Numbered from the stretch's first letter, positions 44,236 to 54,086 are shown. The stretch is 64,000 nucleotides of DNA from Pedobacter roseus (GCF_014395225.1 NZ_CP060723.1:5580001-5644000), one strand, 5' to 3'. Notes: a model not told the origin generated them from the letters alone. Numbers and translations: made by a program.

Positions 44236-45516
44236 ATGAATCCGGTACAACTCGAATTATTTAAAATAGATAAACAATGGCAACAAGTAGTAAGGAAGCA
44301 TCCATCAGAAACGCTTTTTCTTTGCCTGGGTGAGCGGCATGAGGTAAATTTATTCGAGGCTTATTTTAAATATCAGTTAACAGAAGAAAGCAGGACCGAT
44401 GACATGTTTCTGCTCCATTACCAGGAGTTTCAAAGCGTAACTGATTATGGTAAAAGTTTGGTTAAAGAGTGGAAAGAGATCTTTGATTTATGGCAGAAAG
44501 ATACCGGAAAAGCGATCGTTTGGGATGTAGATTCAGGTGAAAGCGAAGCGTATAAAACTGATGCTTATGTGCCTGTTTTTGCTCTGGAACGGCTTTGTAA
44601 CCTTTATCCTGATTTAAAGTTGAAAAAAATATATGTTCAGTTGGCGCCTACAAGCATTAATGATGTTTCCGGGCTTTCTGACTGGATTAATGAATGCTGC
44701 AATTGTATTAAATCGGCAAATAACCAAAATATTAAGCTGGTTTATACGGAACACCATACACACCGTACTTTAAAAAAATTAAAACAGGGAACCGAATTCA
44801 GGATCAATATTGATGTGAACCAGTTGATGCAAAATGCTGCGGCACATACCAACCGCGAAAAGAACGATCCCGAATCCGATTACCAGCAGCAGATATTAAC
44901 CGCCAGTAATTATTTAAGCAAAGGCAAACATGAACAGGCAAATGCCGTTTTGGAGCGGGCAATCGTAATTGCACAAAAACAGGGACTACATGAAGCGGTG
45001 GTTGCAGCAAGGATCATGCTGGCGCAAAGTTTAGCTGTAAAAAGCAAAAAGGCAGAAGCACGGCAACAATACGAACTGGCCCTGGCCCGCGCCGGAGAAA
45101 GCTCGCTGTTAAGCGCGCATATCCACATGAGCTATGGTAGCTTTCTACTGGCACATGCAGGTAAAGACGAAGCTAAAAGGTATTTTGAAAAGGCGATTAA
45201 AATTGCTGAGTTTATTGAGAATAATTTTATCGCAATGGAATGTACCCGGTTGCTGGGCCAGCTTTCTGAAAGTAAAATAACCGGCTCTTCAAAAGCAATG
45301 GGCTATTATTTGAAGTGTTTAGAAATTGCGAAGAAGATGCCGATCGAAAAGCGGCGACAAAGTTCGATGGCTTATACCGCATCGATCATGTTAAAAAAAT
45401 ATGGCGAAGAGAGTCCCGAAGGGAAAAAATTAGATCTGGAGATGCAGCAGGATTACGGAGAGGATTGGAAATCAATGGCAGAAGTGCCAAAGAACCATGC
45501 CAACACAATATCCTAA
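44236..45516 (+). CDS. TPR protein upstream of Rhs effector, candidate adaptor
   Basis: A 426-residue soluble protein. The N-terminal 200 residues are an unknown alpha/beta domain (ETLFLCLGERHEVNLFEAYF, KIYVQLAPTSINDVSGLSDW). From about residue 215 to 390 there are TPR-like helical repeats (NYLSKGKHEQANAVLERAIV, EARQQYELALARAG, GKDEAKRYFEKAIKIAE). It sits between vgrG2 and the PAAR-like/Rhs gene, the position held by Tap/DUF4123 or EagR chaperones in other T6SS types, but it matches neither. An adaptor or chaperone role is inference. Confidence 0.65.
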   Translation: MNPVQLELFKIDKQWQQVVRKHPSETLFLCLGERHEVNLFEAYFKYQLTEESRTDDMFLLHYQEFQSVTDYGKSLVKEWKEIFDLWQKDTGKAIVWDVDSGESEAYKTDAYVPVFALERLCNLYPDLKLKKIYVQLAPTSINDVSGLSDWINECCNCIKSANNQNIKLVYTEHHTHRTLKKLKQGTEFRINIDVNQLMQNAAAHTNREKNDPESDYQQQILTASNYLSKGKHEQANAVLERAIVIAQKQGLHEAVVAARIMLAQSLAVKSKKAEARQQYELALARAGESSLLSAHIHMSYGSFLLAHAGKDEAKRYFEKAIKIAEFIENNFIAMECTRLLGQLSESKITGSSKAMGYYLKCLEIAKKMPIEKRRQSSMAYTASIMLKKYGEESPEGKKLDLEMQQDYGEDWKSMAEVPKNHANTIS

Positions 45517-45547
45517 AGATGATCGGTGATGACATCACCCTAAAAAA

Positions 45548-48500
45548 ATGCAGATGAAAAAGATTAAAGCGAGTAAACCGAATATGGCTACCGATAGGTC
45601 ATTAAGCCTATCTGCAAGCTTAACCAAAGCCGAACCAAAAGCAGTGGGTGGCGGCGGTGGTGCTGTTGCCCCGGGCAGTAATCCGCCTGCAGCAAAAAGC
45701 CCCTTAAAGCTTTTAAAAGCTAAAAAGCCAGCTATGACCAATACTGCGGTACAGCATGTAAGTAAGCATTTCGATGTGGTACTGGCTATCGATTTCCATT
45801 GGACGACCATTCCTATTCCACCATCATTTGGCTTTATTCCACTGCCATTACCACACCCATTTATTGGCATGGTGTTCGATCCGATGGATTACCTCCGTTT
45901 TAATATTCCCGTACCAAAATTTGCACAGGGTTTAATTGGTATGCCCAGTATCCCAATGGGTGGTTCAATTTTTGTACATGGCAGGCATAAAGCCACTACA
46001 ACCACCAGTGTAATGGGCGTTTTGCTTCCATTCAGGCATATTACCTCTATACCCGTTTATTTTATTGTAAACATTCCCGGTTCACCACACGAAGGCGAAG
46101 TATATTGGGGTTCCACTACCGTTTTAGGTCAGGGGTCAGAAATGAGTGGTTCTAACCCAGGCCAGGTTCTTACCTGCTGGTGTCCGCCAATGGGTTTAAA
46201 ACCGCTCCCAACCGTACCAGGTAAATTAAAGAAAAATCCATTGGCTTATTTCGCTTTTTATAGCGATTTACTAAGCATGTACGTGCAAATTAATACCGGT
46301 AAACCCGTATTGGTTGGTGGAACATTTGCACCGCATAATTACACACTGAAAGAATATTTAATGCGCTTTGCCGCCATTGGTATTATGAGGGGGCTAAGCA
46401 AATTGGGCGGAGCTTTATCTAAGGCGGCATTAAGAGGGGTTAATAAGGTGCTAGGGAAGCTTTTTAAAAATAATCCAATATCAAAAAAGCTTTGTCATTG
46501 GGGGCTAGAGCCTGTTAATTTCGTTACAGGAGCCATGTTTTTCGAGTGGACCGATTTCGAATTGCCCGGTGGCCAAACACTGGCCTGGAGCAATGTGTGG
46601 CGTAGTGATAAACCTTATGCGGGTATGTTGGGCAATCAGGTGTATAACAATTACGATCTTTACATTTACCCTGATCCGGAAGCCGGCATCGCAGGCTTTA
46701 GCCACCCAACTGAAAATATGGTGATGCCTTTGCCTTATATTGAGCCATATTCAGGCAAACAATACGATCGTGCACAAAAGGTCTGGATGGAAAGGCCTGA
46801 TGAAAATACCTGGGTGCTTACCATTGATCAGGATATTTATACGTATACACTTTTTAGCGGCGGGCCAGATGGTGATATCTATCGCATCAATCATATCGAA
46901 TATACAAACGGTACCAGCCTTACATTTTATTATCAAAAACAACTTTTAACCCGGATTGTAGAAAACTCTGGTCGTGTGCTCGAAATGAAGCATAATGAAT
47001 CGGGTACGGCAATTAACGCAGTTTATTATCACTATAAAAATACCAGCGAACTGTTGGTGAGTTACGATTACGATCAGCATGGCAACATGATCAAAGTTTA
47101 CGATCAGGCGGGCAAAGCCATCAGTTTTGAGTATGATGACCATAATCGGGTAGTTAAAAGAACCAACCGAAACGGAATGGCTTATTTCTGGACTTATGAC
47201 ACAGAGGGCCGCGTAATCCACACTGAGGGCAGAGACGGTTTTATGAGCGGATCGATAAACTATTTCCCGGAGGAAGGATATAACGAAGTGTACTACCGCG
47301 ACGGTAAAACAGAGCGTTATTATTATGATGAAAACGACCTGGTGTACAAAAAAGTAGATGCTTTGGGAGGCGAAACCTGGTATGAGCACGATCGCTATAA
47401 TGAAGAAAAAATGGTTTCGAGCCCTGAGGGAAGGGTAATCGGTTATGAATATGATGAACGTGGGAACATTATCACTTACCATACCGCAGATGGCGAGAAA
47501 TATCAATATGCCTACGATGAAAACAATAACCTCATTCTGCGGAGTGATCCGGCAGGATCGAACGAAACCTGGTTATATAACGAGCAGAATCAATTGCTTA
47601 AACATGTTCAAAAAGACAATAGGGTAGTCGATTTTCATTATACCGATGGACAGAAATTACCTGTTTTTTGCCGTGACAATGAAGGCCATGAAGTCCATTG
47701 GACTTATAACAGTTTAAACCAGCTGATCGAATCGGTTTCGAGCGAAGGCAACAGCCGTCGTTGGACTTACGATGATTATGGGCGGTTGATCCGTTTTAGT
47801 CCGAATGGTGATCAAACCACAATTTGGGAACGCGATGATATGGGCCGTGTGGTTTTGGTAAAAGACTTTGGAGAAGAGGCTTTACACTTCAAATACGATG
47901 CTTATGATCTTCCGGTTTACGCCACCGATGGCCGTGAAGAATGGCATATGGTCTATACCCCAATGGGTAGCCTAAAAACACAAAAAAGAAGTAGTCACTT
48001 ATCTGATCAAAATACCCAGACCCTTCATTTTGCTTATGATAAATGGGAAAATTTAAAAGCCATTACCAACGAAAAAGGAGAAGAATATATCTTTTTAAGG
48101 GATGCCAACGATGACGTGGTAAAAGAAATTGGTTTCGACGGGCAAGAGCAACAATATATCCGCAACCAGGATGGGCAGATCATTAAAACCATACAGGCTG
48201 ATGGAAAGGCTGTTTATCACAATTACGACCTAAGCGGCCGTTTGGTGTATAGCAGCTACGAAGATGGTACCTACGAAGCTTTCCAATACAATAAGCTCGG
48301 TTTGCTTATTGCCGCAGAGAACGAACTTTCTTCGGTTAATTTTAAGCGAAATCCATTGGGTATGGTTACCCAGGAAATACAGGATGGCTACCAGATCAAT
48401 TATCAATATGATGTTTTTGGTAACCTGACCAGTTTAAAAAGTTCATTAGGTGCTAATATTCAATACGATTATGATGAAATAGGTTACCTGAATGGCATTG

Positions 48501-50185
48501 CCGCGAAAAGTGGCGGATCAGCAGAATGGGCTGCAAGCATTGGCCGGAATAAAAACGGACAGGAAACCAGCCGCAGTTTAAGCGGCGGGGTTAGGGCTAC
48601 CTTCGATTACGATCACGAAGGTCATCCAATCAGTCAGAAGGTTGAAGCCAGCCGTTCTATTACCGCATTTAAACAATATGCCTGGGGGCCAAATGATAAA
48701 CTCAATAGCTGCTTAAATAGCATTTCGGGAGGAAGCATCAATTACAGGTACGATACTTTTGGCAGTCTGTCTTCGGCAAGTTATAGCAATGATGGCAAAA
48801 TCATCTATAAAAATCCTGATGAAACCGGGAACTTATATAAAACTGCTGATCGCAGTGACAGGCGTTACGATAAAGGTGGTAAGCTGCTTAAAGATGACCA
48901 ATGGTACTACCGTTACGATGCCAAAGGCAACCTGGTACAAAAAAGCAAACGTAACATTAACGGCCTTGCAAAAGAAGAAATTGCCGAACCAGAAGATAAT
49001 GGCTTATTTGGCAAAAAATTAAACTGGGGAATGGCCGATCCTGATATCCCCAAAGCGGAAACGCTGGATATCCTGGCAGATGCCGAACCTGATTTACCAG
49101 AATGGAAAGAAGGTGACTGGGCCTATGCCTGGGCCGCTAATGGCATGATGAAAGCGGTTAAAAATCCACATGGCGAGATCATCAGTTTTGAATACGATGC
49201 TTTAGGCAGAAGGAAAGCCAAAATTGTTAAAAATACGGTGTATCGCTATGTGTGGGATGGTAATTTACTGCTCCACGAATGGAATTACCCTTTAAGCGAA
49301 CGGCCTAACCTGGTGGTTAATGAAGATGGATTGCTTAGCTACGATAAAATGGAGCCACTTGGCAACGATTTAATTACCTGGGTGTACGATCAGAATAAAT
49401 TTACCCCAAGTGCCAAAATCGTAAATGGCCAATATTATTCTATCATTAGTGATTATTTGGGCACTCCAGTACAAGCTTATGATGATGCCGGTAAAAAAGT
49501 GTGGGATTGCGAACTTGATATTTATGGAAAAATACGTAAACTTAGCGGTGATCGGGAATTTATACCATTTAGGTATCAAGGACAGTATGAGGATGTAGAA
49601 ACGGGATTGTATTATAACCGTTTTAGGTATTATGATCCTGAGCAAGGAAATTATATCTCTCAGGATCCGATCGGTTTATGGGGAGCAAACCCCACTTTAT
49701 ATGGTTATGTCTCTGACGTTAATAGCTGGATTGATGTTTGGGGCCTCAAAACCATGCAGCAAAATCTCGGGAATTGGGGCGAGAAGCAGGTAAAGGATGC
49801 GCTGATGAATTCTGGAAAGTATCAGGATGTTATAAGTGTTCAGAATGCATCAAACCATGGTATTGATTTAGTAGGTATTAGAAATGATGGGAAATATGAT
49901 ATTTTTGAAGTGAAGACTAATATTTCTGGGAATGTTGGAGATTTATCAGCTCGGCAGCTAGATTCAGACTTTTTTATTAGAGATATTTTGACAAAACCAA
50001 ATATTAATGATTTTGGTTTAACGAGAATCGAAGCAGATGATATATTAGATAATATTGGTAACAAGCGTGTCGTTGACGTATTTGTTGGGCGCAATGCCAA
50101 AGGCCAGTTTAAATTAAAATCTTTACTATCGTCAGATTGGGATGAAATTTCCCGTACACAAAAGGCAAGAGGTAGTTGTAAATAA
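45548..50185 (+). CDS. PAAR-like/Rhs polymorphic toxin with PD-(D/E)xK nuclease-like C-terminus
   Basis: A 1545-residue protein. Residues about 75-235 form a PAAR-like spike-tip domain (HFDVVLAIDFHWTTIPIP, CWCPPMGLKPLPTVPG), then DUF6531 starts with EPVNFVTGAMFFEWTDFELP, followed by a long series of YD/RHS repeats that would build a closed beta cocoon. The core ends with RFRYYDPEQGNYISQDPIG and WGL at 1398-1400. The last 145 residues are the toxin: G-x-x-x-E at about 1408-1412, GIDLV with D1440 and FEVKT with E1454 and K1456, the active-site layout of PD-(D/E)xK nucleases. Base composition becomes AT-rich at the toxin, a sign of exchange. Confidence 0.9.
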   Translation: MQMKKIKASKPNMATDRSLSLSASLTKAEPKAVGGGGGAVAPGSNPPAAKSPLKLLKAKKPAMTNTAVQHVSKHFDVVLAIDFHWTTIPIPPSFGFIPLPLPHPFIGMVFDPMDYLRFNIPVPKFAQGLIGMPSIPMGGSIFVHGRHKATTTTSVMGVLLPFRHITSIPVYFIVNIPGSPHEGEVYWGSTTVLGQGSEMSGSNPGQVLTCWCPPMGLKPLPTVPGKLKKNPLAYFAFYSDLLSMYVQINTGKPVLVGGTFAPHNYTLKEYLMRFAAIGIMRGLSKLGGALSKAALRGVNKVLGKLFKNNPISKKLCHWGLEPVNFVTGAMFFEWTDFELPGGQTLAWSNVWRSDKPYAGMLGNQVYNNYDLYIYPDPEAGIAGFSHPTENMVMPLPYIEPYSGKQYDRAQKVWMERPDENTWVLTIDQDIYTYTLFSGGPDGDIYRINHIEYTNGTSLTFYYQKQLLTRIVENSGRVLEMKHNESGTAINAVYYHYKNTSELLVSYDYDQHGNMIKVYDQAGKAISFEYDDHNRVVKRTNRNGMAYFWTYDTEGRVIHTEGRDGFMSGSINYFPEEGYNEVYYRDGKTERYYYDENDLVYKKVDALGGETWYEHDRYNEEKMVSSPEGRVIGYEYDERGNIITYHTADGEKYQYAYDENNNLILRSDPAGSNETWLYNEQNQLLKHVQKDNRVVDFHYTDGQKLPVFCRDNEGHEVHWTYNSLNQLIESVSSEGNSRRWTYDDYGRLIRFSPNGDQTTIWERDDMGRVVLVKDFGEEALHFKYDAYDLPVYATDGREEWHMVYTPMGSLKTQKRSSHLSDQNTQTLHFAYDKWENLKAITNEKGEEYIFLRDANDDVVKEIGFDGQEQQYIRNQDGQIIKTIQADGKAVYHNYDLSGRLVYSSYEDGTYEAFQYNKLGLLIAAENELSSVNFKRNPLGMVTQEIQDGYQINYQYDVFGNLTSLKSSLGANIQYDYDEIGYLNGIAAKSGGSAEWAASIGRNKNGQETSRSLSGGVRATFDYDHEGHPISQKVEASRSITAFKQYAWGPNDKLNSCLNSISGGSINYRYDTFGSLSSASYSNDGKIIYKNPDETGNLYKTADRSDRRYDKGGKLLKDDQWYYRYDAKGNLVQKSKRNINGLAKEEIAEPEDNGLFGKKLNWGMADPDIPKAETLDILADAEPDLPEWKEGDWAYAWAANGMMKAVKNPHGEIISFEYDALGRRKAKIVKNTVYRYVWDGNLLLHEWNYPLSERPNLVVNEDGLLSYDKMEPLGNDLITWVYDQNKFTPSAKIVNGQYYSIISDYLGTPVQAYDDAGKKVWDCELDIYGKIRKLSGDREFIPFRYQGQYEDVETGLYYNRFRYYDPEQGNYISQDPIGLWGANPTLYGYVSDVNSWIDVWGLKTMQQNLGNWGEKQVKDALMNSGKYQDVISVQNASNHGIDLVGIRNDGKYDIFEVKTNISGNVGDLSARQLDSDFFIRDILTKPNINDFGLTRIEADDILDNIGNKRVVDVFVGRNAKGQFKLKSLLSSDWDEISRTQKARGSCK

Positions 50186-50195
50186 ATGATCTTAA

Positions 50196-51086
50196 ATGAA
50201 TAACAAATTAAATAGTCATAAACAGAAACTTAAAGAGTTTTTTATTAAAGTTTATAAATCAGAAAAAGAACAAGCAAATTTCTTAGAGGATTTTTATTTG
50301 GAATATCTCAAAACGGGTAAATCCGATTTTGAATTTAAGACAGTTGTTTTTGGAAGGGAAAAAATTGTAAAATATGAGGTTAGCCGAATTTTACAACAAT
50401 ACTCATATGGATTTAAGATCCCTAAAGCGATAATTGACTTTGAAAACAATAGTAATAATATAAGTTTTTCGGAGCTTCTTAACGCTTACTACTACGATGT
50501 ATTGGTGAATGCTAGAGCTTTTTCGGAAAGTAAACAGATAGATGGGGTACTGCATACAGATCTATGTATGACCCTTTTATTGACATTAAGTTATTTCCCA
50601 GATAAGATCGAAATAATTTCAAATCAATTAATAAGATTTCTTGAAGAAAACGCACAAAAACTAGAGAAATATGCAGTGCAAGAATTTGGCCGTGGAAGTT
50701 TACTTTATTTGGTAGTCGAAATGCTAAAATTGAGAGATTTCTCGGCTCATGCAGCAATAATTTCAAAATATTGCATAAAACCGATTTTGTGCTATCAGGA
50801 AGCCATTGAAAGTGTTATCTCGAATGACGAACAAAAATTTTCCGATGCTATTGAAGAGCTTGCTGCTTTTCATTTATCCAATAGCAAAGCAGATCTTACA
50901 CTTCCTTTTAATCACGAAAGATGGCAATATATGCCAATTGAAATAATATCTTTAATTAAGTTATTTGTGTCAAATGGAGGTAGGCTGTTGAAAGAAATAT
51001 CATTAGTAAGTGATTTGAACAGCTTTTTTTATCTTCCTATTGAGCTATCTGAAGAAACTTTATTGCTCGAATCTAGGATATTATGA
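50196..51086 (+). CDS. Probable cognate immunity protein of the Rhs toxin
   Basis: A 296-residue, mostly helical, cytosolic protein without signal, starting 10 bases after the toxin stop. That position is where the cognate immunity gene of an Rhs toxin lies. Notable features are an acidic surface and a segment HERWQYMPIEIISLIKLFV; helical PD-(D/E)xK toxin antagonists such as DUF1911-type (PoNi) proteins have a similar look, but I cannot assign the family. The frame continues after the TGA (51084-51086) for 20 sense codons (KYDEQDRLKNYWKEKVEKNA) to TAA at 51147, so a premature stop may have trimmed the C-terminus. Confidence 0.75.
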   Translation: MNNKLNSHKQKLKEFFIKVYKSEKEQANFLEDFYLEYLKTGKSDFEFKTVVFGREKIVKYEVSRILQQYSYGFKIPKAIIDFENNSNNISFSELLNAYYYDVLVNARAFSESKQIDGVLHTDLCMTLLLTLSYFPDKIEIISNQLIRFLEENAQKLEKYAVQEFGRGSLLYLVVEMLKLRDFSAHAAIISKYCIKPILCYQEAIESVISNDEQKFSDAIEELAAFHLSNSKADLTLPFNHERWQYMPIEIISLIKLFVSNGGRLLKEISLVSDLNSFFYLPIELSEETLLLESRIL

Positions 51087-51152
51087 AAATATGATGAGCA
51101 AGATAGATTAAAAAACTACTGGAAGGAAAAGGTAGAAAAAAATGCTTAAACA

Positions 51153-51719
51153 ATGTCTAAAAATATTTATGAAGATCTTGCTGTTATTGACAAAAAGATT
51201 GGGGAAATTTTAAATAAAATGCCTGCTTCCTCATTTGACAAAGTGGATATTAAAAGGGAATTACCCATTTTTTCTTTTTTGCCCAATAAGGAATATGAAA
51301 CGCTAAAGGATAAAATACTGACGCTCCGCTATGCAATTCTAGAAATGTATCTTAAAGGAGATGCACCTCTGCGAAAGGTACTAATTGCTAAGCTTACTGA
51401 ATATGAAAACTTTAGTATGGTGTTTTTGCCCAATAAGGATTTTTTAGCACAGGTTGAGGATAAAAAAAAATATGTATTCAACATATTAATGGCTATTTCT
51501 ATTCAAAATTTGAATGATGACATAAGAGAATTAATTATTTACGTTAATGAATTAAGAAGATTATCTATTTTAAATAATATAAATTTCGATTCGTTATTGA
51601 ACGATATTATTCCATTATCGTCATCTACTCCCACACTTTATTCGATATCCATGAGGGAGTTTTTTGAAAACGTTTTACTTAAACTGCCCAACCCTATTCG
51701 AGCAAAAGAGGATCATTAA
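51153..51719 (+). CDS. Orphan immunity-type protein, copy 1
   Basis: A 188-residue, mostly helical cytosolic protein of unknown family. A near-copy lies at 54366, differing at about 20 residues, and both genes are preceded by the same AAAAAATGCTTAAACA leader and start MSKNIYEDLA. The two copies flank the rest of the immunity array. Being in the array behind rhs and duplicated, an orphan immunity function is likely. No signal peptide or known motif is seen. Confidence 0.7.
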   Translation: MSKNIYEDLAVIDKKIGEILNKMPASSFDKVDIKRELPIFSFLPNKEYETLKDKILTLRYAILEMYLKGDAPLRKVLIAKLTEYENFSMVFLPNKDFLAQVEDKKKYVFNILMAISIQNLNDDIRELIIYVNELRRLSILNNINFDSLLNDIIPLSSSTPTLYSISMREFFENVLLKLPNPIRAKEDH

Positions 51720-51837
51720 CAGAAATATTAAAATTTAATTTGCTTACGAAATGCTGTTATTGATTTTCATAAAGCCAGCGGACCAGAGGCTTTTTAGGCA
51801 TAGTTAAGAAAAACAGGACACATAAAACGAACCTAAT

Positions 51838-52131
51838 ATGAGCAATTATATTGAGCAGTTGAAAGGAGATCCATCTGTAAATAGATTGAAAGATAATCAA
51901 GAGAATTCATACGGTATAAGAGTTTTAGGGCGGGGAGAAAGCTTGTTTTTTCAGAAAAATGAAAAGGCTCTAATATGTGAAATTGACGCAGTTAATGGAG
52001 TGATTTATTCAAAATCAATTAAAAACTGGGAAGGAGAAAAGAAGATGGGCCCTGAAGAACGGAATAGAATAATAGCTCTAATTGACAAATATTATAAAGA
52101 AATTTATAACCCGAATGTTGTTATTCTATAA
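51838..52131 (+). CDS. Imm74-like immunity protein
   Basis: A 97-residue cytosolic protein. The pattern of an N-terminal beta region (GIRVLGRGESLFF), then a CEIDAVNGVIYSKSIKNWEG segment, then a helix PEERNRIIALIDKYYKEI and a final strand NVVIL fits the Imm74 family of polymorphic-toxin immunity proteins. No matching toxin is found in the window, so it is an orphan. The 118 bases ahead of it hold only short ORFs without coding character. Confidence 0.6.
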   Translation: MSNYIEQLKGDPSVNRLKDNQENSYGIRVLGRGESLFFQKNEKALICEIDAVNGVIYSKSIKNWEGEKKMGPEERNRIIALIDKYYKEIYNPNVVIL

Positions 52132-52263
52132 TAAACAGATAGCTATTGGGAAATACTTATCCGATGGTTTATAAAGCTTTTTTTGACAATTCAGAAACTA
52201 TAGTTAATAGTTTAAAAGTTGAAATATTGTAGCGATAAATTGCTAATAGTAATTTAGGGATTA

Positions 52264-52584
52264 TTGGTTAATAGTTTAGAAAAGATTAGCTATAATTTCT
52301 ATAAAAATACTTTTGAATTTCGGCCAAAATCAAATTATAGGAATGTGAAAATTTTAAAAATAGATAGAGGGAGTGTTGAAATTGATATTGATGGAGAGAT
52401 ATTGAGAGTTTTAGGAGAAGCGATGATGCCCTTGCCAAAACCTGAATTGTCAAGCTATGTCATTTATGAAAATTCCTTCAAATGGAAAAATCAAGATTAT
52501 AATTTAATTATAAATCGGAGTAAGATAATTGATTTTTTAAGAAAAGAGTTTTTAGAGAGAAATTTAAGACTGATTATTGAATAG
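52264..52584 (+). pseudogene. Immunity-type ORF with TTG start, possibly broken
   Basis: The frame opens with TTG at 52264 and codes 106 residues; there is no ATG until the MMPLP region. Its first residues (VNSLEKISYNFY) copy the C-terminal end of the SUKH gene at 53549 (VNSLEKISNDFY), and the similarity extends at DNA level over about 60 bases. The remainder (VKILKIDRGSVEIDIDGEIL and so on) is a small beta/alpha protein of unknown family. So either the gene lost its start through recombination with a SUKH tail, or it uses TTG. It is followed directly by the Imm22-like gene. Confidence 0.5.
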
Positions 52585-53379
52585 GTGATTGAGAAAATAC
52601 ATATTTGGGTAGGAAATTTTGAATCAAAAGCATCTTTTGAGAAATATTTTGATCAGGAACCATATTTTAAAGCATGGTATATTTATGATAATGAACCGCC
52701 AACGGGAAACGAAGAAGAAGATAAAGAGCCTAGTGCAGCCCTGCGGTGTCAATTTTGTAAGGAGATAGGCATTGATAATTATGATGAAGATTTTATTATG
52801 CTGAAATATTATCAGAAGCATCAAAGTATCCATGCAATATTAAATGATGTTCCTGGAGATGGTTCAGAGTTTTTAAAATTGGGTGAGGAACTAGGTCTTG
52901 ATCGTATAAATGTTTTGATTGCTTATGAAAATACTGATTTGACTCAAGAATCAGCATCAAAGGCAGAAAAATTAACTTATCTGGGACAAATCAATAATTT
53001 GTCAACTTCTGATGATAAAACAGATTTAAACAAACACTATTTGTGGATAGGAAAAAATGAAATATCTTCTAATGTTCTTGATTCTTTAAAAAATAAAGAT
53101 GTGGACAAAGAGCGTATAGCAAAGATTTTAGGTATTGATGCACAGATCATTAAAGAGATTAACTTCTACTATACTGAAAATAAAGAAAAAGTTGATGAGA
53201 TAATAATAACTCACGTAGAGGATTATAATATTGCAGAGAAAATGATATTAAAAGCAGATAAGTTAGCCATTAATTCAACAACGAATTTAATGTTGGAATT
53301 GATAAGCCATCAAGATCTCAAAATTGATATAAATGATAAATTAGGACTTAGTTACATCGGTGATTTTCAAGAAGAATAA
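52585..53379 (+). CDS. Double Imm22-like immunity protein
   Basis: A 264-residue cytosolic protein starting at GTG 52585, immediately after the TAG of the preceding frame. The N-terminus (KIHIWVGNFESKASFEKYF) is typical of Imm22. A second, more diverged copy begins near residue 149 (HYLWIGKNEISSNVLDSL), with a matching later helix, so the protein looks like a tandem fusion of two Imm22-type domains. The two halves share the order strand, helix, acidic loop, strand. No partner toxin is in the window. Confidence 0.7.
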   Translation: MIEKIHIWVGNFESKASFEKYFDQEPYFKAWYIYDNEPPTGNEEEDKEPSAALRCQFCKEIGIDNYDEDFIMLKYYQKHQSIHAILNDVPGDGSEFLKLGEELGLDRINVLIAYENTDLTQESASKAEKLTYLGQINNLSTSDDKTDLNKHYLWIGKNEISSNVLDSLKNKDVDKERIAKILGIDAQIIKEINFYYTENKEKVDEIIITHVEDYNIAEKMILKADKLAINSTTNLMLELISHQDLKIDINDKLGLSYIGDFQEE

Positions 53380-53548
53380 AAATGTAAGTACTTTTAAATT
53401 ATTTTGTGTATTAAAATGATTTTATTTGTAATAATTGATTTTAAAATAAACTTATTATACTAAACTAAAAAAGTTTCTAATTAAAAATTAATAAGTACTA
53501 TATATTAGGATTTATTTTGTTCTTCAGCATTTCAAAAAATCCAATATT

Positions 53549-54067
53549 ATGTTCGAAAAAAGGAATTCAGCCCTAATTTTTGAAGAATTTCAGGGTAGAA
53601 AAAATAAAATCAAGGATCTGATTAAAGTGCCAGTATCAGATCCTCTATATTTAAAATTTTTATCGGAATACAAAGGCCTGGAAATCACACCTGACATAGA
53701 AATATTTAGCTATGAAGATGCTTTAAATGAAAATAAATACATTGAGAAAAATTACCCAGAGCTATATAATAAAATTTGGATGATTGGACGAAGTGGACAG
53801 GGAGATGAATGGTTTATTAATATAGAAAAATCAACCGTTTTGTTTTATGATCACAATAAAGGGGAATATAATTCTATTGACGAATTTCTTGATTTTCATA
53901 TTAATTTTCTTGTATTCCTTCAGGCCGCTTTTTTGTATCGTGAGCTCGAAGAACAATTAGATGATCATGAGGATAATTTGCCAATAGAAATTCAGGAATT
54001 ATTTGTCAATAGTTTAGAAAAGATTAGTAATGATTTCTATTTGAAATATCCCTATAAATACTTTTGA
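53549..54067 (+). CDS. SUKH (SMI1/KNR4) family immunity protein
   Basis: A 172-residue cytosolic protein. The fold pattern is that of the SUKH superfamily, one of the most common immunity families of bacterial polymorphic toxins: an N-terminal helix, LYLKFLSEYKGLEI, a DIEIFSYEDALNEN segment, then WMIGRSGQGDEWFINIEKST followed by FYDHNKGEY and a C-terminal acidic helix. It lies alone in the array with 169 AT-rich bases upstream that contain no gene. Confidence 0.75.
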   Translation: MFEKRNSALIFEEFQGRKNKIKDLIKVPVSDPLYLKFLSEYKGLEITPDIEIFSYEDALNENKYIEKNYPELYNKIWMIGRSGQGDEWFINIEKSTVLFYDHNKGEYNSIDEFLDFHINFLVFLQAAFLYRELEEQLDDHEDNLPIEIQELFVNSLEKISNDFYLKYPYKYF

Positions 54068-54086
54068 TTTCCGATCGGGTAATACC

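Noticed and set aside
45315..45557. 80-codon plus frame overlapping the end of the TPR gene
   Set aside because: It lies in a shifted frame of a TPR coding region, with arginine-rich shadow sequence.
46946..47506. 186-codon minus-strand frame inside rhs
   Set aside because: It is antisense to YD repeats and contains no known motif.
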